Part shown: piece by piece, positions 1 to 7,060 of the stretch
Numbering within the stretch: position 1 is the stretch's first letter
How the letters are laid out: each line of letters opens with the position of its first letter
Source of the DNA: Bacillota bacterium
GTDB lineage: Bacteria > Bacillota > Limnochordia > Limnochordales > ZCTH02-B6
NCBI GenBank assembly: GCA_003387805.1
Contig: QGSR01000094.1
Location: 1 to 7,182 of the forward strand
Length of the DNA stretch: 7,182 nucleotides
Direction: 5' to 3'
Notes under the pieces: model-generated
Told to the model about the DNA's origin: nothing
What the model saw: the letters and a program-made list of their open reading frames with translations, nothing else
Databases searched by the model: none
Made by a program: the position numbers and the translations under genes

Positions 1-63
1 CGCCAGCATCATTCGCACGACAGCCAGCGCCTGCGCCGCCAGCGGCGCCTGCACGGCCAACAG
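1..63 (-). CDS. Possible 5' part of a membrane-protein gene running off the left edge
   Basis: This is a tentative partial gene. Read on the minus strand from 63 to 1, 21 consecutive codons are open and 19 end in G or C, mostly G, which matches the codon use of the certain genes here. The residues are hydrophobic (Leu-Leu-Ala-Val-Gln-Ala-Pro-Leu-Ala-Ala...Val-Val-Arg-Met-Met-Leu-Ala). In the same frame just upstream there is an Arg-rich stretch, so the segment looks like a positively charged N-terminus followed by a first membrane helix. The start is unresolved: TTG at 60 and GTG at 54 follow a G-rich run at 64-68, and the frame stays open further upstream. The competing minus-strand frame from ATG at 70 has poor third-position GC. 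The gene would be divergent from the oxidoreductase. No family can be named from so little sequence. Confidence 0.27.
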   Translation of the reverse strand, partial: MLAVQAPLAAQALAVVRMMLA

Positions 64-229
64 CCCCCATGGCCCGCGCCGCCGCCTTCCGCGGTCCCCG
101 CCTCCTCCCGGCCCCGCCGCCGGCGGGCACAGCCACGGGCATAAAAGGAAAAATGGCACAATGCGAAGAAAACCTCAAGCGCCGGACGCCGACGTCAAAT
201 ACGCTGAACTTGGATTCAACAATCAGGGA

Positions 230-238
230 AAGAGGTGG
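230..238 (+). promoter_or_regulatory. Ribosome binding site for the DadA-like oxidoreductase
   Basis: A purine-rich AGAGGTGG stretch sits just before ATG 243. It supports that ATG over the in-frame ATG at 69, which would add 58 residues of low-complexity, non-homologous sequence ahead of the FAD-binding strand. Confidence 0.7.
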
Positions 239-242
239 CGTC

Positions 243-1511
243 ATGGCCCGTTCGATCATCATCGGCGGGGGCGTCATCGGTCTGCTCTCCGCCTACGAAC
301 TGCGCCGCCGCGGACGCGACGTCATCGTCATCGACAAAGGCAATTTCGGCCAAGGGGCCTCGGCGGGCAACGCCGGCTGGATCACGCCTTCGCTGTCCGC
401 GCCGGTGCCGGCGCCGGGACTGGTCGCGCAGTCTATTAAATGGATGCTCCGTCCCGACAGCCCGCTGTACGTCAAACCGTCGGTCGTTCCCGGCATGCTG
501 GGCTGGCTGCTGGAGTTCTGGCGCCACTGCAACGTGGAAAAGTACGAGCAGGGCCGCTCGGCCCTCGGCATGCTGAACCGGCTGTCCTTGCGGGATTTCG
601 ACCGCCTGGCCGAGCAGGGGCTCGACTTTGAAATGCACTCCGCCGGGCTCCTGTACGTGTTCCGCACCGAAGAAGCGCTGCGGGCCTACCTGGACGACCT
701 GGCCCACTGGGAAGAGTTCGGCGCCAGCGAGCCGAAGCGGCTGACGCCCGACGAAGCCCGGGAGCTGGAGCCCGCGCTGCGGCCCGAAATCATCGGCGGG
801 CTGCTGGTCGAAAGCGAACGCCACGTCCGCCCCGAAAAGCTGCTGTCCGCGGCCGAGCAGTGGCTGCGCGCCAACGGCGCGGACATGCGGGCCCACACCG
901 AAGTCGCGGACCTGGTCATTCAGGACGGGCGCGTCACGGGCGTGCGGGTGAAAGGCGGCGACGTCATCGAAGGCGACGAAGTGCTGCTGGCCACCGGCGC
1001 CGAAGCCGCGTCGCTGGCCGCCCGGGCCGGCTTCGAACTGCCTATGCAGGCGGGCAAAGGCTACAGCCTGACCATCCGCAACCCCAAGCTGAAACTGGGC
1101 CGCAGCATGTACCTGGTGGAAGGCCGGGTCGCGCTGGCGCCCTACGACGGCGCCCTGCGCCTGGCCGGCACCATGGAGCTTTCGGGCATCAACACGAACC
1201 TGTACGAAGAGCGCATCGCGGGCATCCGCAAGAGCGCCGACCTTTACTTGACCGACTGGTCCGATGGCGACGAAATCATCCCGTGGGTCGGCATGCGGCC
1301 CATGCTGCCCGACGGCTTGCCCGCCATCGGGCGAGCGCCCACCATCCCCAACTTCTACATCGCCTCGGGCCACGCGATGCTGGGCGTGACGCTGGGGCCC
1401 ACCACCGCCGCCCTCATCGCCGACCTGATGACGAAGGGCCAGGCCGAAATCGACCTGACCCCCTTCGACCCCGCCCGGTTCGACCGCAGGCTGGCCGCCG
1501 CCCGGCGCTGA
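243..1511 (+). CDS. FAD-dependent oxidoreductase of the DAO family, D-amino-acid dehydrogenase (DadA) type
   Basis: The 422-residue protein is a DAO-superfamily flavoenzyme most like DadA small-subunit D-amino-acid dehydrogenases, which oxidatively deaminate D-amino acids to 2-oxo acids and pass electrons to the respiratory chain. The N-terminus is a beta-strand followed by the dinucleotide-binding motif GGGVIG (residues 8-13). An acidic residue (Asp31) ends the second strand, as expected for FAD ribose binding. It is followed by the family-typical GASAGNAGWITPS stretch (about 38-50). Near the C-terminus the block WVGMRPMLPDGLPAIG, followed by SGHAMLGVTLGP, is the conserved second FAD/substrate region. 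No signal peptide is present, so it probably acts at the inner membrane face. ATG 243 is chosen because of its Shine-Dalgarno site and because the glycine motif then sits at the N-terminus. The gene stands alone, with its own terminator, and converges on the baeRF-like gene. Substrate is not fixed by sequence: glycine or sarcosine oxidase-like activity is possible. Family confidence is high, exact reaction moderate. Confidence 0.9.
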   Translation: MARSIIIGGGVIGLLSAYELRRRGRDVIVIDKGNFGQGASAGNAGWITPSLSAPVPAPGLVAQSIKWMLRPDSPLYVKPSVVPGMLGWLLEFWRHCNVEKYEQGRSALGMLNRLSLRDFDRLAEQGLDFEMHSAGLLYVFRTEEALRAYLDDLAHWEEFGASEPKRLTPDEARELEPALRPEIIGGLLVESERHVRPEKLLSAAEQWLRANGADMRAHTEVADLVIQDGRVTGVRVKGGDVIEGDEVLLATGAEAASLAARAGFELPMQAGKGYSLTIRNPKLKLGRSMYLVEGRVALAPYDGALRLAGTMELSGINTNLYEERIAGIRKSADLYLTDWSDGDEIIPWVGMRPMLPDGLPAIGRAPTIPNFYIASGHAMLGVTLGPTTAALIADLMTKGQAEIDLTPFDPARFDRRLAAARR

Positions 1512-1534
1512 CGCGCCGGCGGCGGTTTTCTCTT
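1495..1534 (+). terminator. Intrinsic terminator overlapping the oxidoreductase stop codon
   Basis: Arm 1495-1508 pairs with 1513-1525: seven base pairs (1502-1508 with 1513-1519) next to the loop, then six more (1495-1500 with 1520-1525) after a single bulged C at 1501. The 4-nt loop, TGAC, contains the TGA stop. A T-rich run (TTTTCTCTT) follows at 1526-1534. The opposite strand has no U tract, so it would act only on the plus strand. Confidence 0.8.
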
Positions 1535-1541
1535 CCGCCCC

Positions 1542-2753
1542 TCAGTACCGGATGTAGGCGCCGAGCCCGCCCACGGCCCGCATCGGGTCCGCGCACGCCC
1601 CGTGCAGCGGAATGACCTCGACGCCCCGCACCAGCGCGCCGGCCACCACTTCTTCGATAAACTCGGGCTCGGCCTCATACGCGTGCTCGTACCCGTCCGG
1701 CACGCGGAGCCGCAGCGGGCTCAGCTCACCCAAAGCGCCCGCGTCGGCGTCCTCTTTGCGCAAGTAGCCCGGGATGCGCATGCGGGCGCACAAATACAGC
1801 CGCTCCACCCGGTTTTGCGCCAAGAGGTCCAGCACTTCCTGCCCGCCGGCCACCGCTTTGCCCCGCCCGTGGAACCGTTCCATCAGCTGGTTCACGTGGG
1901 TCTCTTCCCAGCGGTCCCGCCAGGCGGCCACGGCCTCGGCCGTCGCGTCGGCCAGCTCTTTCACGTCGATGTACGCGAAGTGCTTGCCGTTGTTGGAAAT
2001 CACCTTCTCCCGCCACCGCCGGGAGAGGGCGTTGACGAAGATGTCGCGAACCGCGTCCGCGGCGAACACCAGGAGCAGGTCCCAGCCGTGCTGGTCGGCC
2101 ACCTTTTCCACGTCGGGCGCCAGCTCGGCGAAGCGGGACGCCACCAGCTTGGCGAAGCGGCTCTCGAAGCGGTCCTCGTGGGTGACGTAGGCGCGCCCCC
2201 GGGCCGGATTGGGCGCCGCGGCCGCGGCAAACCGCCGCCAGTGTTCGGTGTCCAGCTCCAGCTCCCAATGCTCCGCTTCCTCCAGCACGCCCTGCCGCCA
2301 GGAGAAGGAGTGCACCTCGTCTTGCCAGGCCACGAACACGCCCACCGCAGGCAGCCGCTGGATGAAGGAGAGCAGCGGCAGCACCGCGGGCCGGCGGCCC
2401 CAGGCGAAGCGGGTGCCGATGCGTGCGTGCACGCTGCGCCACCAGACCCAGTCGGGCTCCAGCGAACGGATGTACACAAGACCCCGGTGCCGGACCTCCA
2501 CGGGCAGCTTCATCAGCTCACGCCGCACCTGCTCCACGGTGCGCTCCAGCAGCTTGTCGCCGGGATACTGCTGCGTGAGGGCCCGCAAACCCGAGTTGAC
2601 CTTGGACTGCCAGCGCTGGGCCTCGTGCCGGTGTTCCGGGGACGGGTCGATGTACGCCGTGAGAATGCTGCGGGTGCCGCCGGCGGCTTCCTTGGCCGCC
2701 AGTTCCATGATATCGTCCATGTCAATGAACACGGTGCGTTCGGTCACGCCCAT
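1542..2753 (-). CDS. Bacterial eRF1-like protein (baeRF / VLRF1-type, Vms1-related)
   Basis: The 403-residue soluble protein resembles bacterial homologues of archaeo-eukaryotic release factors, a group linked to peptidyl-tRNA release or ribosome rescue. The best evidence is the C-terminal third. A helix-strand unit (GGQEVLDLLAQNRVERLYL, about 303-321) matches the start of the eRF1 third domain, and the protein ends in GGLGAYIRY (395-403), the characteristic eRF1 terminus. The N-terminal part has the usual strand-helix pattern (residues 28-38, then a long helix to about 80). The middle (about 90-290) is Trp-rich, with alternating strands like the RNase-H-fold second domain. A GGQ tripeptide occurs at 303-305 but lies in domain three, not in the catalytic loop of domain two, where I see no GGQ. 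Start: ATG 2753 lies only 2 nt after GGAG; GTG 2747, two codons inside, has ideal spacing and may be the true start. It lies 118 bp downstream of hsp20 on the same strand with no visible promoter of its own. Confidence 0.75.
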   Translation of the reverse strand: MGVTERTVFIDMDDIMELAAKEAAGGTRSILTAYIDPSPEHRHEAQRWQSKVNSGLRALTQQYPGDKLLERTVEQVRRELMKLPVEVRHRGLVYIRSLEPDWVWWRSVHARIGTRFAWGRRPAVLPLLSFIQRLPAVGVFVAWQDEVHSFSWRQGVLEEAEHWELELDTEHWRRFAAAAAPNPARGRAYVTHEDRFESRFAKLVASRFAELAPDVEKVADQHGWDLLLVFAADAVRDIFVNALSRRWREKVISNNGKHFAYIDVKELADATAEAVAAWRDRWEETHVNQLMERFHGRGKAVAGGQEVLDLLAQNRVERLYLCARMRIPGYLRKEDADAGALGELSPLRLRVPDGYEHAYEAEPEFIEEVVAGALVRGVEVIPLHGACADPMRAVGGLGAYIRY

Positions 2754-2761
2754 CGCTCCTT
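2754..2761 (-). promoter_or_regulatory. Shine-Dalgarno site for the baeRF-like gene
   Basis: On the minus strand AAAGGAGCG directly precedes ATG 2753. Spacing from GGAG to that ATG is only 2 nt, but is 8 nt to the in-frame GTG at 2747, so this site leaves the start codon ambiguous. Confidence 0.65.
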
Positions 2762-2799
2762 TCCGGCCGCCGCTCTTGCGGCCCCCCTTTTGCCGCCCG

Positions 2800-2846
2800 G
2801 CTTGAAAGCAATACGAGCCGAGGCGCACGGGGTGCGCTCGGCTCGT
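2800..2846 (-). terminator. Terminator-like hairpin between hsp20 and the baeRF-like gene, weak U tract
   Basis: On the minus strand, arms 2846-2832 and 2828-2813 form a 15-bp stem (ACGAGCCGAGCGCAC and its complement) with one bulged base and a 3-nt CCC loop. The downstream sequence is ATTGCTTTC, only moderately T-rich. The stem is strong enough for termination, but the poor tract suggests partial read-through into the downstream gene. It lies 25 nt after the hsp20 stop. Confidence 0.65.
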
Positions 2847-2871
2847 TCTCGGAAACGCGGCGTGGCGACGT

Positions 2872-3315
2872 TCACTTCAGCTCCAGGCGCCGGCCGTACC
2901 GTTCGTCCTTCGGGTCCCGCTTGGGCGCCCGGATTTCCAGCACGCCGTTCTCGAACCTGGCGTCGGCTTTGTCGGCGTCGACCACGGTCGGCAGCGGCAC
3001 GACCCGCTGGAACGAGCCGTATTGCCGTTCACTGTGGAAGTAGCCTTCCTTCTCGACCCGGGTCTCCCGACGCCGCTCGGCCCGGATGGTGACGCGGTCG
3101 TCGCTGATCCACACGTCCGCGTCCTCGGGCTTCACGCCCGGCAGGTCGACGCGGACCACGACCTCGTCGCCTTCCTCGGCCACCTCGACGAAGGGGCCCC
3201 GCCTGCGATCAGGGCCGAAGAACTCGTCGAGCAGATCCCACGGCGAGTACAGCGTCGGCCACAGCCGCTCGAACCGGTCTTCCGGCCGGCCGAACCTCCT
3301 CATGATCTCGCGCAT
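2872..3315 (-). CDS. Small heat-shock protein Hsp20 (alpha-crystallin family)
   Basis: The 147-residue protein is an ATP-independent holdase chaperone that binds unfolding cytoplasmic proteins and hands them to refolding chaperones. The N-terminal arm (about 1-40) is rich in aromatic and charged residues (WPTLYSPWDLLDEFF). The alpha-crystallin domain begins near 42 with FVEVAEEGDEVVVRVDLPGVKPED, a standard first block, and continues through VTIRAER and GYFHSERQYGSFQRVVPLP. It closes with the A-x-x-x-n-G-V-L type block ARFENGVLEIRAPK (119-132). A terminal Leu-Glu-Leu (144-146) occupies the place of the I/V-x-I/V oligomerisation motif. Length is normal. Start choice: ATG 3315 has GGAGGT upstream with a 7-nt spacer. 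A GTG three codons earlier (3324) lies inside the Shine-Dalgarno site and is rejected. Transcription probably starts near 3493 from a sigma-A promoter, leaving a long leader. Confidence 0.95.
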   Translation of the reverse strand: MREIMRRFGRPEDRFERLWPTLYSPWDLLDEFFGPDRRRGPFVEVAEEGDEVVVRVDLPGVKPEDADVWISDDRVTIRAERRRETRVEKEGYFHSERQYGSFQRVVPLPTVVDADKADARFENGVLEIRAPKRDPKDERYGRRLELK

Positions 3316-3493
3316 ACGGCTCACCTCCGCACGAAATGATGGGCCGTCGGGCGGCGCCCCCGGCGTCCACGTCCTGTCAGGTCTCCCCGTTGCGTGCCGC
3401 CTCTCCGGCTCGGATGACGTGGAGGCTCGGGCCGGCGCCCGCCCGGCGGTGAAAGCAAGAGAGGTTAATTAGCTTATTTTTGCATCTCTTCCT
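3316..3493 (-). promoter_or_regulatory. Long 5' leader of hsp20 with candidate alternative RNA structures
   Basis: About 178 nt separate the predicted transcription start from the hsp20 ATG, long for an unregulated leader. On the transcript, UCCACGUC (3423-3416) can pair perfectly with GACGUGGA (3373-3366), enclosing 42 nt. GCCUCC (3426-3421), overlapping that first arm, can instead pair with the Shine-Dalgarno GGAGGU (3328-3323). The two pairings exclude each other, which would fit translational control such as an RNA thermometer. Only short complementarities are seen and no known thermometer family (ROSE, fourU) is recognised, so this is a hypothesis. Confidence 0.4.
3323..3328 (-). promoter_or_regulatory. 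Shine-Dalgarno site of hsp20
   Basis: The minus strand reads GGAGGT, then 7 nt, then ATG 3315. This decides the start against the GTG at 3324. Confidence 0.85.
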
Positions 3494-3499
3494 ACTTTT

Positions 3500-3528
3500 A
3501 TTATACGGCATTGGTTAGGGAACGTCAA
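3500..3528 (-). promoter_or_regulatory. Sigma-A promoter for hsp20 (TTGACG - 17 bp - TATAAT)
   Basis: On the minus strand the -35 is TTGACG (3528-3523) and the -10 is a perfect TATAAT (3505-3500), separated by exactly 17 bp. A local AT-rich patch surrounds the -10 in otherwise GC-rich DNA. Transcription should start near 3493. No CIRCE (HrcA) or CtsR operator is visible next to it. Confidence 0.85.
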
Positions 3529-3533
3529 ACAGC

Positions 3534-3573
3534 GAGCAAGAAAGCGCGCCCGGCCGGGAAGCGCCGGGCGCGC
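3534..3573 (-). terminator. Intrinsic terminator of the outer-membrane-type protein gene
   Basis: A perfect 11-bp GC stem (GCGCGCCCGGC at 3573-3563 in minus-strand order, paired with 3554-3544) with an 8-nt loop is followed on the minus strand by TTTCTTGCT. It sits 23 bp after the stop codon and just before the hsp20 promoter, insulating the two genes. Confidence 0.85.
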
Positions 3574-3596
3574 CGTGTCAGCGCCTGCAACGGCCT

Positions 3597-4121
3597 CTAA
3601 AAAGCCATCCCGAGGCCCACGGAGAAGCTGGTGCCCATGGCGCCGCCCAGCTGGGATTCCTTGATGTCGCCCTCCGTCACGTTGGTGGACACCGGGAAGC
3701 CCACGCCGACGCCGATGTCCACGACGAAATTGTCCCGCACCGTGAACTTGTAGCCGGCCGCGCCGGTGAGGCCCAGGGCCGTGGCGCGGGCGTTCGCGCT
3801 GCCGGACTTGCCGCTGACGCTGGCGTACACCGCGTACGCGCCCACGTAAAAGCCTTCATGCGGCACGCCTTCCAGGTAATAGCGCACGCCGCCGCCGAAG
3901 GCCGTGGCGGTGAGCTTCAGATCCTGCGTATCCACTGACCAGTAAAACACCGGCACGCCCAGGGTTATGGGCCCCCGCCCGATCTCGGTCTCGTATTCGA
4001 CGGAGAAGGCGCCGACCAAAAAGCCCAGCGGATTGACGGTCACCGTGGACTTGGCCATGGCGCCGGGCGCGGCCACGAGCAGCAACGCCAGCAGGACGAC
4101 CACAACGCTTGCCCGCTTCAC
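3597..4121 (-). CDS. Small secreted protein with outer-membrane beta-barrel signature
   Basis: The 174-residue protein begins with a clear Sec signal peptide: MKRAS, a Val/Leu-rich core (6-17), then APGAMA with likely cleavage after Ala23. The mature part is a run of short amphipathic strands with glycine-rich turns, for example LGFLVGAFSVEYETEI, GGGVRYYLEG, FYVGAYAVYASVS and VVDIGVGVGFPVS. That is the pattern of small eight-strand outer-membrane barrels. It ends in FSVGLGMAF: a terminal Phe with hydrophobic residues at every second position upstream (Met172, Leu170, Val168, Phe166). This is the beta-signal recognised by BamA in diderm bacteria. Start: GTG 4121 follows AGGAGGT with an 8-nt spacer and places the signal peptide at the N-terminus; the longer open frame to 4235 adds non-signal residues and is rejected. 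No specific family or ligand is recognised. It is monocistronic, divergent from the DNA glycosylase, with its own terminator. Confidence 0.8.
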   Translation of the reverse strand: MKRASVVVVLLALLLVAAPGAMAKSTVTVNPLGFLVGAFSVEYETEIGRGPITLGVPVFYWSVDTQDLKLTATAFGGGVRYYLEGVPHEGFYVGAYAVYASVSGKSGSANARATALGLTGAAGYKFTVRDNFVVDIGVGVGFPVSTNVTEGDIKESQLGGAMGTSFSVGLGMAF

Positions 4122-4129
4122 GCAAACCG

Positions 4130-4136
4130 ACCTCCT
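4130..4136 (-). promoter_or_regulatory. Strong Shine-Dalgarno site fixing a GTG start
   Basis: The minus strand reads AGGAGGT, then CGGTTTGC, then GTG 4121. The consensus match and spacing decide the start of the outer-membrane-type protein in favour of GTG. Confidence 0.85.
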
Positions 4137-4165
4137 GAACTCGATGTGATAGGTGAACATTTCTG

Positions 4166-4189
4166 CCAAAGGTCTCCACTTTCCTTTGG
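4166..4189. repeat. Inverted repeat, candidate operator or leader hairpin
   Basis: CCAAAGG (4166-4172) and CCTTTGG (4183-4189) are perfect 7-bp inverted copies separated by 10 bp. They lie 45-68 bp upstream of the outer-membrane-type protein start, in the divergent region. The inner 10 bp overlap the 9-mer TCCACTTTC that recurs 40 bp away. Either a dimeric regulator site or an mRNA hairpin would fit. Confidence 0.5.
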
Positions 4190-4223
4190 GAAGAGTGAAA
4201 ATCAAAAGGGAATTTCCACTTTC
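4175..4223. repeat. Direct repeat TCCACTTTC, two copies 40 bp apart
   Basis: Exact copies occur at 4175-4183 and 4215-4223. The 40-bp spacing is close to four helical turns, so both copies would face the same side of the DNA. Together with the inverted repeat at 4166-4189 this suggests regulated transcription of one or both divergent genes. No convincing sigma-A promoter was found for the minus-strand gene in this region. Confidence 0.5.
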
Positions 4224-4300
4224 TTCCAGAGCCACGTCCGCCCCGAGGCGTGATGAAGCCGCCGCGATGTGCTACGGTATAAGGCAGTGAGGGATGGCTG

Positions 4301-4882
4301 ATGGACCGGTGGTTTTTCGAAATGCCCACGCTGGAGCTGTGCCTGCATTTGCTGGGCAAAGAGCTGACGCTGGACGGGGTGGGCGGCTACATCGTCGAAG
4401 TTGAAGCGTACATGGGCCCCGAAGACCGGGCGGCCCACTCCTACGGCGGCCGCCGCACTCCCCGCACCGAGGTGATGTTCGGGCCGCCGGGGAAAGCGTA
4501 CGTCTACACCATCCACGGCCACCACTGCCTCAACGTGGTCAGCGGCCCGGAAGGCGTCCCCAACGCCATCCTCATCCGGGCGCTGGAGCCCACCCGGGGC
4601 GTGGACAAGATGATCGAGCGCCGCGGCCGCGACTACGATCTCACCAACGGCCCGGGCAAGCTGTGCCAGGCCCTGGGCATTACCCGGCAACACAACGGCT
4701 GGGACTTTTTGGATTCGCCGCTGCGCATTTCGGAAGGCATACCCGTAAAAACGGTGGCCGTAGGCCACCGCATCGGCATCGAAAACACCGGCGAAGCCCG
4801 CTGGTACCCGTACCGCTTTTGGATCGACGGCAACGAGCACGTGTCGCGGCCCCGCAAGGCGCTGAAGAAAATTCAGTTGTGA
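4301..4882 (+). CDS. 3-methyladenine DNA glycosylase, AAG/MPG family
   Basis: The 193-residue enzyme excises alkylated purines (3-methyladenine, 7-methylguanine) and often hypoxanthine, starting base-excision repair. The family blocks are all present. IVEVEAYMGPEDRAAH (31-46) carries the general base Glu35 (human AAG Glu125), Tyr37 (Tyr127) and His46 (His136). RTEVMFGPPGKAYVY (55-69) includes Tyr69 (Tyr159). Asn78 and Arg93 match human Asn169 and Arg182. NGPGKLCQALGI (116-127) is the conserved C-terminal block. Human Tyr162, the residue that inserts into the helix as the base flips out, is His72 here. Length is typical of bacterial members. ATG 4301 follows GAGGG with a 7-nt spacer and begins shortly before the first family helix. 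It is divergent from the outer-membrane-type gene and converges on the dehydratase, with only 5 nt between stops. No adaptive-response (Ada-type) neighbour is present. Confidence 0.95.
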   Translation: MDRWFFEMPTLELCLHLLGKELTLDGVGGYIVEVEAYMGPEDRAAHSYGGRRTPRTEVMFGPPGKAYVYTIHGHHCLNVVSGPEGVPNAILIRALEPTRGVDKMIERRGRDYDLTNGPGKLCQALGITRQHNGWDFLDSPLRISEGIPVKTVAVGHRIGIENTGEARWYPYRFWIDGNEHVSRPRKALKKIQL

Positions 4883-4887
4883 CGGCC

Positions 4888-6921
<2,034 letters not shown>

Positions 6922-6928
6922 GCGCGGT

Positions 6929-6937
6929 CTCCCCCTT
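6929..6937 (-). promoter_or_regulatory. Shine-Dalgarno site deciding the dehydratase start
   Basis: The minus strand reads AAGGGGGAG, then ACCGCGC, then ATG 6921. The TTG 23 codons earlier (6990) has only a poor site, and the extra residues precede the expected membrane anchor. Confidence 0.8.
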
Positions 6938-7060
6938 AGAGCCACTACCGCCCGCAAGGAGTTCTTGATCGCGCGAGACCATTCCTGCAAAATCCGTGTA
7001 ATTCATGTCAAATTCGATGCTCGGAAGTTCAAGTGGGCGAAACAAATGTTAAATTTTCGG

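Noticed and set aside
216..1373. A 385-codon minus-strand open frame opposite the oxidoreductase
   Set aside because: Its Gln/Arg/Gly/His-rich composition and lack of motifs fit an antisense shadow of a well-supported FAD enzyme.
1602..3092. A 496-codon plus-strand open frame covering the baeRF-like gene and part of hsp20
   Set aside because: It is antisense to two genes with clear family motifs, has a His/Pro/Arg/Gly-rich composition typical of frames opposite GC-rich genes, and runs across an intergenic region and a terminator hairpin.
3474..3485. Tiny minus-strand reading frame (ATG CAA AAA TAA) in the hsp20 leader, preceded by AGGA
   Set aside because: The putative ribosome site lies at the predicted mRNA 5' end, and three codons give no testable signal of a leader peptide.
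4278..4283. TATAAG as a -10 element for the DNA glycosylase
   Set aside because: There is no -35 match at 16-18 bp, and transcription would start only about 11 nt before the ATG, within the Shine-Dalgarno site.
4862..4876. Small inverted repeat CTGAA/TTCAG near the glycosylase stop as a terminator
   Set aside because: It has only five weak base pairs and no U tract on either strand.
6922..6990. TTG start adding 23 residues to the dehydratase
   Set aside because: ATG 6921 has a far better ribosome site, and the extra residues precede the usual membrane anchor of the family.
6996..7010. TTGACA on the minus strand upstream of the dehydratase as a -35 element
   Set aside because: No TATAAT-like hexamer follows at 15-19 bp, so a promoter is not supported.
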